Position numbers and translations under genes: made by a program
Source of the DNA: Candidatus Segetimicrobium genomatis
Lineage (GTDB): Bacteria; Sysuimicrobiota; Sysuimicrobiia; Sysuimicrobiales; Segetimicrobiaceae
Direction: 5' to 3'
DNA length: 5,984 bases
NCBI GenBank assembly: GCA_005882445.1
Contig: VBAN01000338.1
Location: 624-6,607, forward strand
Part shown: positions 5,479 to 5,984 of the stretch, piece after piece
How positions within the stretch are numbered: the stretch's first letter is position 1
Layout: every line of letters starts with the position of its first letter
Notes under the pieces: model-generated
Told to the model about the DNA's origin: nothing
The model's input: the letters and a program-made list of their open reading frames with translations, nothing else
Databases searched by the model: none

Positions 5479-5984
5479 TGGCGGATCTGGAGGCCCTGAA
5501 GCGGCGTGTGCATCCCGGGCAGCGGGTGCTCGACATTGCCACCGGCAGCGGGAACACCGCGCTGGCCGCCGCCCGCCGCGGCGGGACGGTGACCGGCATC
5601 GACTTCGTTCCCGCGCTCCTGGAGCGGGGACGAGAGCGCGCCGCCGCTGAGCGCCTGACGATCAATTTTCAGGCCGGGGACGCCGAGGCCCTGGGGTTTC
5701 CCGATGCCTCGTTCGACATCGTCGTGTCCACGTTCGGCGCGATGTTCGCGCCCGATCAGGAGCGGACGGCCCGGGAGATCCTCCGGGTGTGCCGGCCCGG
5801 AGGGAAGATCGGCCTGGCGACCTGGCCGCCCGACAGCCTGATCGGCGAGCTGTTCCGCACCGTCGCCCGCTTCGTGCCTCCTCCGGCGGGTGCCAGGCCG
5901 CCTGTGCTCTGGGGCACGGAGGATCGCCTGCGCGAGCTCTTCGGCGGCGCCGTGGCATCGCTTCGGGCGGCGAGGCGCCCGATC
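5478..5984 (+). CDS. Class I SAM-dependent methyltransferase, 3' end missing
   Basis: The first 169 codons of a Rossmann-fold methyltransferase that runs off the right edge. Motif I, the SAM-binding loop, is VLDIATGSGN (17-26). An acidic residue at the end of the second strand is Asp42 in TGIDF. Then come AGDAEALGFPDASFDIV (66-82), the FGAMFAPDQERTAREILRV block (86-104) and RPGGKIGLATW (106-116), the pattern of the UbiE/Methyltransf_11-25 type. The later FVPPPAG, LWGTEDRLRELF and SLR segments match a subgroup common in GC-rich bacteria. Relatives usually have about 30-40 more residues before motif I, so this N-terminus is short. The ATG is nonetheless backed by GGAGGA upstream and by overlap with the hyuB stop (TGATG). 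It is the third gene of the hyuAB operon. The methyl acceptor is unknown and assignment to the HyuAB pathway is by position only. Confidence 0.92.
   Translation, partial: MADLEALKRRVHPGQRVLDIATGSGNTALAAARRGGTVTGIDFVPALLERGRERAAAERLTINFQAGDAEALGFPDASFDIVVSTFGAMFAPDQERTAREILRVCRPGGKIGLATWPPDSLIGELFRTVARFVPPPAGARPPVLWGTEDRLRELFGGAVASLRAARRPI

Overview
The window comes from a very GC-rich bacterial chromosome. Coding DNA has G or C at almost every third codon position, and this opens long spurious reading frames on the opposite strand of every gene. The gene types fit a free-living heterotroph of soil, sediment or groundwater: a family-5 ABC solute-binding protein, a stand-alone GYD-domain protein, a hydantoinase/oxoprolinase A-B pair and a SAM-dependent methyltransferase. 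No marker gene fixes the phylum. A Rokubacteria/Methylomirabilota-like or proteobacterial source is only a guess.

Layout. On the minus strand, reading leftwards from the centre, are a 98-residue GYD-domain protein (1493 to 1197) and, 57 bases further on, the first 379 residues of an exported peptide/nickel-type solute-binding protein (1139 to beyond base 1). On the plus strand is a tightly packed operon: hyuA (1801-3891), hyuB (3888-5478) and a class I methyltransferase (5478 to beyond the right edge). hyuA and hyuB overlap by 4 bases. hyuB and the methyltransferase overlap by 1 base. The two units diverge from a 307-base spacer (1494-1800). It holds two adjacent hairpins near the GYD start, three degenerate copies of a 24-base element, a tandem 11-mer and a small hairpin in the hyuA leader.

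The main anomaly is in hyuB. The frame that encodes it from its GTG start reads well to about base 5225, but the conserved C-terminus (the GGSGYG region, ending at TGA 5476-5478) lies one frame over. The switch falls on a (CG)6 dinucleotide run. One more CG unit would restore a normal hyuB. As written, the frame stays open through the rest of hyuB and enters the methyltransferase in frame, so the literal reading is a HyuB-methyltransferase fusion with no stop in the window.

Working together: HyuA (ATP-binding subunit) and HyuB (partner subunit) should form an ATP-dependent amidohydrolase or carboxylase complex acting on a cyclic amide, lactam or ketone. The substrate cannot be read from sequence. 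The divergent binding protein may deliver substrate or a related solute to an ABC importer encoded beyond the left edge. The methyltransferase may act on the substrate or product. These functional links rest on gene order.
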